Below are positions 43,137-51,239 of a DNA stretch of 64,000 nucleotides, piece by piece (position 1 is the first letter of the stretch; each line of letters opens with the position of its first letter). The notes beneath the pieces were generated by a model that was not told where the DNA came from, ran no database searches, and saw nothing but the letters and a program-made list of their open reading frames with translations. The translations under genes and the position numbers were made by a program. Origin of the DNA: Kalymmatonema gypsitolerans NIES-4073 (lineage in GTDB: Bacteria > Cyanobacteriota > Cyanobacteriia > Cyanobacteriales > Nostocaceae); contig NZ_AP018264.1 in NCBI RefSeq assembly GCF_002368435.1, forward strand, positions 1-64,000, read 5' to 3'.

Positions 43137-43733
43137 ATGAATCCCTTTATCAGCTATCACCTCGCTACAAGTAATAACTTTCCTCCCTACAGTCAAAAAC
43201 TCCAGGAATACTGGCTGGCAGCAAATGGGCTTTTCTTGCGATCGCATCGTCGCGAGTTAGAGGTTTGCTTGCAACTAACTCAAACTCAAGTTGCTGGACT
43301 CCAACCCCTTGAACCCTACTTTCGTCTGAAAGTCCCAAAAGTCCCCAGCCAAGCGATCGCCGAGATTATCAATGCTGCCAGTATCAACCCCCAACAGGAA
43401 ATCCTATTCTACTTGGGAGTGACAAACAACCAATGGTGGTGTCACACACCACTGCAAACCGCGTCCTCTACTCACGTCTTATCTTTAGAAAGCGCACTCA
43501 ATAAAAACTATACAGAAAGCTTGGTGGAAATGCACAGTCATGGAACTCTAGCTGCTTATCCTTCAAGTGCAGACAATCAGGAAGAAAAAGGCAAATTTCG
43601 AGTGTTTGCGATTATTGGCACACTGAATACCATTCCCACAATTTATACCCGTATCGGGATATACAATCACTTTTTCGACATCAGCCCCAATCAAATATTT
43701 GAACTGCCGCCACAGGTAAAATGCTCGAATTAA
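43137..43733 (+). CDS. PRTRC protein A-like JAB/JAMM metallopeptidase
   Basis: A 198-residue protein with a C-terminal JAB domain: VEMHSHGTLAAYPSSADNQEE gives H-x-H-x7-S-x2-D, the zinc-binding JAMM signature. JAB peptidases remove or process ubiquitin-like tails. The N-terminal half (FLRSHRRELEVCLQLTQTQVAGLQPLEPYFRLKVPKVPSQAIAEII) is the PRTRC-A extension. Starts 2 bp after the E2-like gene and overlaps the ThiF gene by 13 bp. Confidence 0.85.
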   Translation: MNPFISYHLATSNNFPPYSQKLQEYWLAANGLFLRSHRRELEVCLQLTQTQVAGLQPLEPYFRLKVPKVPSQAIAEIINAASINPQQEILFYLGVTNNQWWCHTPLQTASSTHVLSLESALNKNYTESLVEMHSHGTLAAYPSSADNQEEKGKFRVFAIIGTLNTIPTIYTRIGIYNHFFDISPNQIFELPPQVKCSN

Positions 43734-44578
43734 CTACTTACCAACAAGCTTTACCCGTCTTACCTCGCAATCATACTCGCATCAACTTCGTCTTAGTAGG
43801 AGTAGGAGGAACAGGCGGGTTTCTTGCAGAAGATTTATGTCGAATTATTCTGCAACTCCAGCGCACTAGGAAAGAAATTAACTTTGCGATCGTCGATGGC
43901 GATACTGTCGAACTCAAGAATATCAGCCGCCAAAATTATCAACAAGCTGAAATTGGACTACCAAAGGCAGAAACACTGGCTGCAAGATGCAGTGCCAAGT
44001 ATGGAATAGAGATTACAGCCGTTTGCGACTGGTTTGAAGAAGACATGATTCGCACAGCCAGTTGGTGGAATACCCTAACGGTAATTATTGGCTGTGTAGA
44101 TAACAGCACAGCTAGAAACAAAATTCACTCTGTTCTCAAAATCAACAGTGCAAATGAGCCAGCATCGCTATTTTGGCTGGATTGTGGAAACAGCAACTAT
44201 TCTGGACAAGTAGTAATTGGAACGCATTCTAATTTTGATATAGTCCAAGCTTCCAATAACCCAGACAAACCTCAATTCTGGTTGCATCTTCCCTCCCCGA
44301 TGCTGGTTCACCCAGAACTGCTAGTTCCTCAACCAGAAGAACTCACTGACAACAACCTTTCATGTGCAGAAATTCAAACACGGAATTATCAATCACTATT
44401 CGTCAATAAAATGACGAGTGCGATCGCAGCCCAGTATTTACTTGAATTAACCATCACTGGGGGGTTGAAAAAGTTCGCCAGTTATTTTGACCTCAAAGCA
44501 ATGTCAACTAGAAGTTTATATACAAGCATCGACCAACTCAAAAAATACTATATTCCACAGCCAAATTACCACAAATAG
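43721..44578 (+). CDS. PRTRC ThiF-family (E1-like) adenylyltransferase
   Basis: A 285-residue Rossmann protein: FVLVGVGGTGGFLAEDL (ATP loop), FAIVDGDTVELKNISRQNYQQAEIGLPKAETLAARC (DxDxVE...RQ...K motif) and IIGCVDNSTARNKI. It should adenylate the C-terminus of a ubiquitin-like partner, here probably the protein at 41225. It is short for an E1 and lacks a separate catalytic-cysteine domain; no obvious active-site Cys can be named. It is the last gene before a terminator. Confidence 0.88.
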   Translation: MLELTTYQQALPVLPRNHTRINFVLVGVGGTGGFLAEDLCRIILQLQRTRKEINFAIVDGDTVELKNISRQNYQQAEIGLPKAETLAARCSAKYGIEITAVCDWFEEDMIRTASWWNTLTVIIGCVDNSTARNKIHSVLKINSANEPASLFWLDCGNSNYSGQVVIGTHSNFDIVQASNNPDKPQFWLHLPSPMLVHPELLVPQPEELTDNNLSCAEIQTRNYQSLFVNKMTSAIAAQYLLELTITGGLKKFASYFDLKAMSTRSLYTSIDQLKKYYIPQPNYHK

Positions 44579-44590
44579 CTTACGCAAATG

Positions 44591-44621
44591 TATCCCAAAA
44601 ACTAAATTTGGGATATATTTT
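44591..44621 (+). terminator. Terminator-like stem-loop ahead of the nuclease-like gene
   Basis: TATCCCAAA-AACTAAA-TTTGGGATA then TATTTTTA. The 9-bp stem ends the PRTRC unit and lies within the leader of the next gene, whose ATG is at 44623; it could also act as an attenuator. Confidence 0.7.
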
Positions 44622-44622
44622 T

Positions 44623-45306
44623 ATGAATCGATTTAATCACAAAACACTTGAACTAGTTGAACAGAATCCAGAATGTTTATCAACGATAAATTATCGTAAT
44701 ATAACTACCAAAAGTGAATCTGAAGTTGCTGGCGGTCAGTTTCACCTCATTATGCAACAAATTGGGTTAGGGCTACCAGTCGAAGCTTTATTGAAGGCAT
44801 ATCCCCAAATTAATAACTGGGTCGATAAGGTAAAACCTTTTCTAAATATTCCTGGCAACAAACAATGGAACGCCCAACTTCAATATTTATACCACGATGT
44901 TCTTCTCTACAGCGAGTGCGACCTCATTATCTATGGTGAAAATCAAGTAGTTGGGTTTGACTGGACAATTGAAAAACCTCCTAAATTTGAAATTCTTGAT
45001 AGCAAATGGCAAACTCAACTGAGGTTATTTCTCCTATACGAACAAACAGGAATGCCATTGGAGCAAATTAGCCTGGTTTACTTGTTCGTTAACACTGATA
45101 GTATTTACCAGTTTACTTATTCTGAAGATAAACATTTAAATTTCAAAGCCCGGCTAGAAGAAACACTCGCTCCTTTTGTAGAAGATGATAAGGAGAAAAA
45201 ACTTTTAGCCCACAAAATGACTCCTCAAGAAGCACATGATAAATGGCTAGCAAAAGAAATATCAACTATGGAATATTTAGCAGCAATTCCTGAAGTTGAA
45301 ATATGA
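44623..45306 (+). CDS. PD-(D/E)XK nuclease-like protein
   Basis: A 227-residue protein. GGQFHLIMQQIGLGLPVEALL..., then YSECDLIIYGENQVVGFDWTIEKPPK and WQTQLRLFLLYEQTGMPLEQISLVYLFV follow the RecB/Cas4-type layout (E/Q..., D-L-I, hD-x-T-x-x-K, QLxLY). The catalytic D-(x)n-D-x-[EQ]-K is not perfect, so activity is unsure. The ATG at 44623 replaces an upstream TTG inside the terminator hairpin. The next gene overlaps it (ATGA). Confidence 0.65.
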   Translation: MNRFNHKTLELVEQNPECLSTINYRNITTKSESEVAGGQFHLIMQQIGLGLPVEALLKAYPQINNWVDKVKPFLNIPGNKQWNAQLQYLYHDVLLYSECDLIIYGENQVVGFDWTIEKPPKFEILDSKWQTQLRLFLLYEQTGMPLEQISLVYLFVNTDSIYQFTYSEDKHLNFKARLEETLAPFVEDDKEKKLLAHKMTPQEAHDKWLAKEISTMEYLAAIPEVEI

Positions 45307-45653
45307 ATCCAACAGAATTAAATATCACGAAAATCGAACTCACTCCTAACAGTGGTTGGACGCTCAATATTCTCTCGCGTCGGGTAGCAACCATTACCGA
45401 CCCCTTGGGAAATAGAAAAACCAGCTACTTCGGGTTCGATACCAAGAAACAAGCCGAAAAGTTTAGAAATTGGCTTGTCAGAAAAAACAAATGTAGTAGT
45501 GCAGTTATCCGTCATTCAGAACGATTAGCTACTGAATGGGAGGTAAAAGCTTGGAATGTTCCAACCTCCCTAATTCTTGAATGCGCCGTCAAAGATTTAA
45601 AGGAATCAAGCAATGCAACTATCTCTACTCAATCTACCCTACAACGAGGATAA
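45303..45653 (+). CDS. Hypothetical protein
   Basis: A 116-residue protein with a start overlapping the previous stop (ATGA). A small beta-rich N-terminus (NITKIELTPNSGWTLNILSRRVATITDPLGNRKTSYFGFDTKKQAEKFRNWLV) is followed by a basic region. No known family recognised. Its 3' end overlaps the methyltransferase start by 41 bp, suggesting tight co-expression. Confidence 0.7.
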   Translation: MNPTELNITKIELTPNSGWTLNILSRRVATITDPLGNRKTSYFGFDTKKQAEKFRNWLVRKNKCSSAVIRHSERLATEWEVKAWNVPTSLILECAVKDLKESSNATISTQSTLQRG

Positions 45654-46668
45654 TTCACCTATAGCAGATATTTTCAATATTCCTAATTTAGAAAAAGCAG
45701 AATTCCTCCGTAATTTAGCTGCTTCCATGCAGCCAACAATCGACCAAAAGAAAAATCCTACTATTGGAAATCAAAGGGTAACAAAGCGTCGTAAAACTAT
45801 AGCTCAAGGAATAATCCAAGAAGGGATTGAACTTGAGATTATCCAGTCTTGGTTATTTGTGATCGCACAAATGTGGGAAGTAGGAAATATCCCACCAATA
45901 CTACGCGGTATATCTCACAAATCGCAAGTAGAAGCCCTATTTAGGATTTCCCAAATGGGAGAAACAATTCAGAAAGCCCAAGAAAAATTGGTAGGCGAAT
46001 ATTGCCAAGACTGGGTAAAGTCTTTAAGTCGCGCCGGATTACATACACCAAGCGAAATCATATCCGCCATAACAGAAATTCAACAGGTAGTAAAACCTGA
46101 AGCAATTGATACTACCAAGGAACGACTCAATAAGCTTGAGTTAGAAATCATTGGGATGAAAGATGGAGATTTCTTCCCTACTCCTAAACCAGTCTGTCAA
46201 CGGCTTGTTCAACTGGCAGATATTCAACCAAATTGGCAAATTTTAGAGCCTAGTGCTGGTAGTGGAAATATTGCTGAGTATATCACTAATACCTACCCTA
46301 ATGTTCAACTAGAGGTGGTTGAGATTAATTACGATTTACGACAAATTCTAGAACTCAAAGGATTTAATCTCGTAGGGAAAAACTTTCTGGAGTTTAACCC
46401 CAATCATTTATACAATGCCTGTATCATGAATCCTCCATTTTGTGAACTTGTCCAACATATCTATCAGGCTTGGAAGTTACTCGTAACGGGTGGTGTATTA
46501 GTTTCAGTTATACCTGAATCAGTTTTCTTCAATCGTAATTACAAAACCTTCAAAGGCTGGCTACAAACCAAGAATAGCTATGTAGAAATGGTAGATAAAG
46601 ATGCCTTCTTGAGTTCAAATAACCCTACAAACGTAGCTACTAGAATCATTAAACTCATTAAACCATAG
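45613..46668 (+). CDS. N6-adenine-type DNA methyltransferase
   Basis: A 351-residue class I methyltransferase. It has a helical N-terminal half (1-180), then FPTPKPVCQRLVQLADIQPNWQILEPSAGSGNIAEYI (motif I), VEIN (motif II) and ACIMNPPFCELVQHI (motif IV NPPF, adenine-N6 type). No restriction partner is evident, so it is a solitary plasmid methylase. It begins MQLSLLNL, a near match to the clamp-binding peptide at the extreme N-terminus. Confidence 0.88.
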   Translation: MQLSLLNLPYNEDNSPIADIFNIPNLEKAEFLRNLAASMQPTIDQKKNPTIGNQRVTKRRKTIAQGIIQEGIELEIIQSWLFVIAQMWEVGNIPPILRGISHKSQVEALFRISQMGETIQKAQEKLVGEYCQDWVKSLSRAGLHTPSEIISAITEIQQVVKPEAIDTTKERLNKLELEIIGMKDGDFFPTPKPVCQRLVQLADIQPNWQILEPSAGSGNIAEYITNTYPNVQLEVVEINYDLRQILELKGFNLVGKNFLEFNPNHLYNACIMNPPFCELVQHIYQAWKLLVTGGVLVSVIPESVFFNRNYKTFKGWLQTKNSYVEMVDKDAFLSSNNPTNVATRIIKLIKP

Positions 46669-46748
46669 TATACTACAAACGCATGGCATACTGCCAAATT
46701 GATAAAACTAAATATGTCACGTATATTTTCCCTATATGGGGACAATAC

Positions 46749-46886
46749 ATGAGATACAAAATCCTTACACAGCAAGAGTTAGAAGTAGCACTTAATAAGT
46801 GCAAGCTTGCTGGTTGGAAGGTCAGTAATATCACCAAACTTAGTAATAAAATGCTTGAAATTAAACCCCAACGAACAAGGAGATAA
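46749..46886 (+). CDS. Small hypothetical protein
   Basis: A 45-residue frame MRYKILTQQELEVALNKCKLAGWKV followed by a basic tail, with GGGGAC before the start. LTQQELEVALNKCKLAGWKVSN has the wording of the N-terminus of pterin-4a-carbinolamine dehydratase, but the rest of that fold is absent. An in-frame ATG at 46683 would give 67 residues. It lies 2 bp before the next gene. Confidence 0.5.
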   Translation: MRYKILTQQELEVALNKCKLAGWKVSNITKLSNKMLEIKPQRTRR

Positions 46887-46888
46887 AT

Positions 46889-47176
46889 ATGGCAATTGAA
46901 ACTATTGCTTCTTATAGATTTATTCCTGGTAAAGACAGTCAAATAACCAGTTATGGATCTCCTGAAGAACAAACAGTCGCAATTCATAATTCAAGCATGG
47001 CATCTGTGTCACTGACTTTCACAACTGAAAACACATCTGTTCTTAGACAAATTATCATCAGTCTTCAGCAAATATACCAGACACTTATAAATACTAAAAC
47101 TGAAATTATTCAGGAAGATACTTGCATTGACAGCTTTACAGGCTTAAGGGGAGAGTGTGATGAAAAGTTTATCTAA
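46889..47176 (+). CDS. Hypothetical protein
   Basis: A 95-residue protein with GGAG before the start. Beta-strand pattern SVSLTFTTENTSVLRQIIISLQQIYQTL, two Cys near the C-terminus (DTCIDSFTGLRGEC). No family recognised. It ends in front of a clean terminator, so it closes this transcript. Confidence 0.65.
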   Translation: MAIETIASYRFIPGKDSQITSYGSPEEQTVAIHNSSMASVSLTFTTENTSVLRQIIISLQQIYQTLINTKTEIIQEDTCIDSFTGLRGECDEKFI

Positions 47177-47201
47177 ATAACTAAGTATCAATCAATCTTT
47201 T

Positions 47202-47236
47202 AAGTCGTCTTAATAACAGACGACTTTGATTTTTTA
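47202..47236 (+). terminator. Rho-independent terminator
   Basis: AAGTCGTCT-TAATAAC-AGACGACTT followed by TGATTTTTTA; a 9-bp stem and a T run. Confidence 0.8.
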
Positions 47237-47287
47237 CAACGACTTTTTGCTTTACGCATTAAATATTGATTTCCATTAATTAAAATT

Positions 47288-48280
47288 ATGGCAAGAAATC
47301 AAACAAAGCCTACTAATTCTGCTACTGAAGAAAGCACAGTATCCCAGTCTGAACCCCCTGAACAAACAGTTCAGAATAGTACAAACATACAAAAGCGTAA
47401 ATTAGCTATTTCTAAATTTGCAAATCCTGAGTACAATGCGCCGATTAGTAATATCTGCATCTGCCAAGTCATCAATCACATGGAAGCAGAAAAAGTCGGG
47501 TTGTTTATCAAAGATAAATACTTAGCAGCAATTAACTGGCAAGGACAAGAACCTACACACAAGCACACCTTCTCTAGTGGCACGCCAGAAATGGGAGTGT
47601 TGTTGCAATCGCCCAGGATGCACATTCTTGACGTTTCTCCCAGATACATTGAACAGCGCGATGACGGCAAGATTGTAGGAGTGTACGAATCACCTGATGG
47701 GTACGAAATGTACCAAGCACTTGGCAAAGATGCCGCAGTATTGAGACGGTTTTATTTGTTGCAACTTGTTGACGAAAATAATAATAACCTGCACTCAGTA
47801 CCAATTGTCTTATCAATCAAAGGCGTTGCATCATCAAAATTTGGCGAGGCTTATAAACAGTTCCAACGTGAACTAGAGGTTGCATTCGCCCGATTTACTG
47901 ATACAACTGTCGCTGAAAAACGTGCAGAGTTTCATCGTCTTGGTGTATTTCAACCCACTTTTACACCATCTCTGGAACCTAAAGAAGCAGTCAACCAAAG
48001 AGATAAATCTTGGGTAGCAGTTGTCACTTCCTACAAATCACCAAACCCTGATGGCAGCGATTTTCTCGAATTCTTCTCAGAAGGCAAAGAAATCGATATC
48101 CAAACAACAATGCAGGCAAATCCCGAATTCTCTCACCGCATCGGTAAAACATCAACTGTTGTAGCAGAACATAATCGCCTGGTAGGTGCAGCTGATATGC
48201 CAGTAGCAGCACTTCCTCCTAGTACAGCAGGCCAGGCTTATACAGCATACAGTACTGAGATGGAAGAATTGCCCTACTAA
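47288..48280 (+). CDS. Conserved-looking plasmid protein (DUF5895-like?)
   Basis: A 330-residue soluble protein. A disordered N-terminus (1-38) precedes a globular core (FANPEYNAPISNICICQVINHMEAEKVGLFIKDKYLAAINWQGQ...KHTFSSGTPEMGVLLQSPRMHILDVSPRYIEQRDDGKIVGVYESPDGYEMYQALGKDAAVLRRFYLLQLVDENNNNLHSVPIVLSIKGVASSKFG). It may belong to DUF5895, but that is from memory. Placed directly before the clamp gene; a single-stranded-DNA or nucleoprotein role is possible but unproven. TTACGCA lies 36 bp before the start. Confidence 0.75.
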   Translation: MARNQTKPTNSATEESTVSQSEPPEQTVQNSTNIQKRKLAISKFANPEYNAPISNICICQVINHMEAEKVGLFIKDKYLAAINWQGQEPTHKHTFSSGTPEMGVLLQSPRMHILDVSPRYIEQRDDGKIVGVYESPDGYEMYQALGKDAAVLRRFYLLQLVDENNNNLHSVPIVLSIKGVASSKFGEAYKQFQRELEVAFARFTDTTVAEKRAEFHRLGVFQPTFTPSLEPKEAVNQRDKSWVAVVTSYKSPNPDGSDFLEFFSEGKEIDIQTTMQANPEFSHRIGKTSTVVAEHNRLVGAADMPVAALPPSTAGQAYTAYSTEMEELPY

Positions 48281-48305
48281 AACAACTATCTCATTTAACC
48301 GAAAA

Positions 48306-48325
48306 GGGTGCTAGAAATAGCACCC
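48306..48325 (+). terminator. Stem-loop between the DUF5895-like gene and dnaN
   Basis: GGGTGCT-AGAAAT-AGCACCC, a 7-bp GC-rich stem without a T run. It may terminate, or set the stoichiometry between the two genes. Confidence 0.5.
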
Positions 48326-48359
48326 GTTAAAACATTATTTACTAAAAGCAAAGTAACAA

Positions 48360-49730
48360 ATGAAACTAACCATTGAACAATCTAAACTCGCAGAAATTCT
48401 AGAAACCGCTTATTTGGCAATTAGTCCTAAGCCCACTGACCCAATTTTAGGAAATATCTTACTGATAGCAAATGAAGATGGGATAGTATCAGCAACAGGA
48501 ACAAACCTTAACCTCACAATTCATACTACAACGACCACTAATGTAGAAACGTCAGGTCAGGTAGCACTACCAGCCAAACTATTAACTGACACTATTAACA
48601 ATGTCAGAGGAGAAATTACCTTAGAGGTAGAAAACCAAGCCTGCATAATTACTCACAATAGCGGTAAATGCCGTCTAATTGGCGGAAAACCTGACGAGTT
48701 TCCAACTCTTCCGAAGGGAGAAAATCCAATAGAAGTAAATTTAAGTGCCAAGAAACTCCAAGCTGCACTTGAAGGGACACTCTATTGCACCAATGGTGAC
48801 GAAACAAAGTTAGTTTTAACTGGTGTCAATTTCAAAATTGATACCAATAAGTGGCAAGCTGCTAGTACAAATGGTCACAAATTAGCACTAGTCACAGGAA
48901 TACTTGATAGCGAATATTCTGACCCAATTGAGTTTACTGTTCCAGGTAAGTCACTTAGCGAGTTAAACAAAATTCTCTCTCAAAGCGCCGATACAAGCGT
49001 GTGCAATATTCTTCTATCAAATAAAACTATTGAGTTTAGTCTTCCTAATACGAAGGTCATTTCCCGACTTTTAGAGGGAGAGTACCCCAAAATCAATAGC
49101 TTGATTCCTAGAACATTTGAGTATGAATTTACATTAGAACGCAAGGGATTTGAGAGCGCACTGAAGCGGGTAAGTTATCTAGCCGAACGCAAGCAAAAGG
49201 TTGTCAAAATTCTCTGGGAATTGGAAGCTACACAGGCAACACTTTACACCGAAGCTACTGATATCGGGGATGCAGTTGACTCGGTACTGATGAAACCAGC
49301 AACTAGTCATTCAGAAAACATCAGTATTGGATTAAATATCGACTACCTTCTCGAAGGATTAAAGCACATCAGTACTGATGAGATCGTGGTGCGGTGTAAC
49401 AAACCTACGCAACCAGTCATTATCTGCCCAATGGGAGGACTGCTCAATCAGTTGTATCTGGTAATGCCTGTAGAAATTAAGCAGGGGTTTGAAAATAAAT
49501 CCACCCCAAGCAAAACGACAACAGCAGAGAAAACTCCTGAAGCATTGGAAACAACAGAAACTACTGTAGTAGCCGAACTAAAAGAAGCCATAAATAATAC
49601 TCAGACTTCTCAAACGGAAAGCAATGGTGAAACCTCTGAAGTAGAGACATCAACAGCTGAGGCCAAAGCTAGTAACAAAAGTAAGCCAAGTTCGCGTACA
49701 CGAGCCAAGAAAGAGGCTGCTTCTGTATAA
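48360..49730 (+). CDS. dnaN: DNA polymerase sliding clamp (beta subunit) with long C-terminal tail
   Basis: A 456-residue beta clamp. The N-terminal MKLTIEQSKLAEILETAYLAISPKPTDPILGNILLIA, STNGHKLALV, RLLEGEYPKINSLIP and the terminal VMPVEI mark the three-domain ring. The usual C-terminus (MPMRL-like) is followed here by an about 79-residue Thr/Glu/Ser-rich tail ending in a basic stretch, unusual because the clamp C-terminus borders its peptide-binding cleft. It should encircle DNA and bind the QLSLF peptides of three other proteins in this module, including the family-B polymerase. Confidence 0.95.
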   Translation: MKLTIEQSKLAEILETAYLAISPKPTDPILGNILLIANEDGIVSATGTNLNLTIHTTTTTNVETSGQVALPAKLLTDTINNVRGEITLEVENQACIITHNSGKCRLIGGKPDEFPTLPKGENPIEVNLSAKKLQAALEGTLYCTNGDETKLVLTGVNFKIDTNKWQAASTNGHKLALVTGILDSEYSDPIEFTVPGKSLSELNKILSQSADTSVCNILLSNKTIEFSLPNTKVISRLLEGEYPKINSLIPRTFEYEFTLERKGFESALKRVSYLAERKQKVVKILWELEATQATLYTEATDIGDAVDSVLMKPATSHSENISIGLNIDYLLEGLKHISTDEIVVRCNKPTQPVIICPMGGLLNQLYLVMPVEIKQGFENKSTPSKTTTAEKTPEALETTETTVVAELKEAINNTQTSQTESNGETSEVETSTAEAKASNKSKPSSRTRAKKEAASV

Positions 49731-49741
49731 AAGTAAACTCC

Positions 49742-49761
49742 CCTACCAGATAACTGGTAGG
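49742..49761 (+). terminator. Stem-loop between dnaN and dnaX
   Basis: CCTACCAG-ATAA-CTGGTAGG forms a perfect 8-bp stem, 32 bp before the dnaX start, followed by AGGAATTT rather than a T run. Possible partial terminator or processing site. Confidence 0.5.
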
Positions 49762-49793
49762 AGGAATTTCAAATAAATTATTGGAAAGAACTT

Positions 49794-51083
49794 ATGTACC
49801 AACCACTTCATCTAAAATACCGCCCTCAAATCTTAAGCGAAGTCATCGGACAAAGGCATATAATTGATACCCTGACGAATGCGATCGCTCTCCAAAAGAT
49901 TGCACCTGCTTACCTATTTAGCGGCCCCAAAGGTACAGGTAAAACCAGTACCGCCCGCATCATCGCTAAATCCCTCAACTGTCAATCAAGCAATGAGCCG
50001 ACAACCAAGCCCTGTGGAGAATGCAATTCATGCAAGGGAATTACAGCCTCTTCTGCCCTTGATGTAACCGAACTGGATGCAGCAAGCAATAGTGGGGTGG
50101 AACTGATACGAGAGCTGATATCCACTACCCAGTTTGCACCAGTTGAGGGTAGATTCAAAATTTTCATTATTGATGAATGTCATGCCCTAAGCAGTCAATC
50201 GTGGCAAGCACTCCTCAAAACAATTGAAAGCCCTCCCCGTCATGTAGTATTTATCTTCTGCACGACCGAATTACACAAAGTTCCAGAAACCATTGTCTCC
50301 CGTTGCCAAAAGTTTGACTTTAAGAGAGTTCCTGTCTCGCTAGTTGCAAGCTACCTAGAACAAATATCTCACCAAGAAAGTATCAACATTGCACCATCAG
50401 CAGTTACCGCCGTAGCTAAAGCAAACAAGGGACATCTGCGCGACTCACTCAAACTATTAGACCAGTTAACCTTACTAGGGGAAGAGGAAATTACCTCTAA
50501 CTGGGTTTGGGAACTATCAGGCACTATTCCTGAATACGATTTACTCACTGTCTGTGAAAATATCATCAAAGGAGAAATTACGGGCAATTTAGGCATCCTT
50601 CAAGATTGGATTGAATCTGGTAAACAGCCAACTGCCATTCATACAAGTCTTGTCAACTTCCTCAAAGACTTACTTGTGTGCAAAACTAATCCTAATGGCA
50701 GACATCTTACACAGCTAGAAGAGGACACCTGGGAGGAATTAGTAAATATCTCGCAGTTGTGGAATATCGACCAGATCCGAAACGCGATCGCACTTTTAAT
50801 GGCACGCCAAAATCTCATGCGGGATGAAGACGCGCACCTTTGGTTGGAAGCTACACTTATCGAGATAGTGCCAACCAACAAGGGTAGTCACCAATCACAA
50901 CCCTGGAAAGATTGGAAAACTGCTCAAGATGCAATTAACTGGGGCAAGGAACAGTTACCCCACTTCACACAAGCGCAGTTACAAGAACACTGGCAAAAGC
51001 TGACACCTATTAATGGTAAAAAAGCACCTGCTTGGGTAGAAGCTGTCCAAAAGCTGCAACAAAAACAATTACAGCAAGCTTAA
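49794..51083 (+). CDS. dnaX: Clamp-loader gamma/tau subunit (DnaX)
   Basis: A 429-residue AAA+ ATPase: LKYRPQILSEVIGQRHIIDTL, Walker A GPKGTGKTSTA, a zinc module (C...CGECNSC), Walker B IIDECHAL, sensor 1 CTTELHK and the SRC motif (SRCQKFDF). It loads the beta clamp onto primed DNA. It is shorter than chromosomal tau and lacks the polymerase- and helicase-binding C-terminus, so it is gamma-like. It forms the loader with the delta and delta' genes at 54-55.9 kb. Confidence 0.95.
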   Translation: MYQPLHLKYRPQILSEVIGQRHIIDTLTNAIALQKIAPAYLFSGPKGTGKTSTARIIAKSLNCQSSNEPTTKPCGECNSCKGITASSALDVTELDAASNSGVELIRELISTTQFAPVEGRFKIFIIDECHALSSQSWQALLKTIESPPRHVVFIFCTTELHKVPETIVSRCQKFDFKRVPVSLVASYLEQISHQESINIAPSAVTAVAKANKGHLRDSLKLLDQLTLLGEEEITSNWVWELSGTIPEYDLLTVCENIIKGEITGNLGILQDWIESGKQPTAIHTSLVNFLKDLLVCKTNPNGRHLTQLEEDTWEELVNISQLWNIDQIRNAIALLMARQNLMRDEDAHLWLEATLIEIVPTNKGSHQSQPWKDWKTAQDAINWGKEQLPHFTQAQLQEHWQKLTPINGKKAPAWVEAVQKLQQKQLQQA

Positions 51084-51091
51084 CTTTAAGG

Positions 51092-51117
51092 AGGGTTATA
51101 ACTATAGTTATAACCCT
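51092..51117. terminator. 26-bp perfect palindrome after dnaX
   Basis: AGGGTTATAACTATAGTTATAACCCT reads the same on both strands and is followed by ATATTTCTTTCTTT. It is 8 bp after the dnaX stop, suiting termination, though a protein-binding palindrome is also possible. Confidence 0.6.
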
Positions 51118-51239
51118 ATATTTCTTTCTTTATTTAATTAAATAACCAAATAAATTAACATTTACTACCACAGCAGCATACGCATTTAAGTTGATAGTTA
51201 AAAATTAATATCAACATGAATTAGGAAAATCTCTAATTA

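Noticed and set aside
46749..46886. Pterin-4a-carbinolamine dehydratase
   Set aside because: Only the LTxxE...L..GWKV opening matches; the catalytic histidine region is absent, so it is listed as hypothetical.
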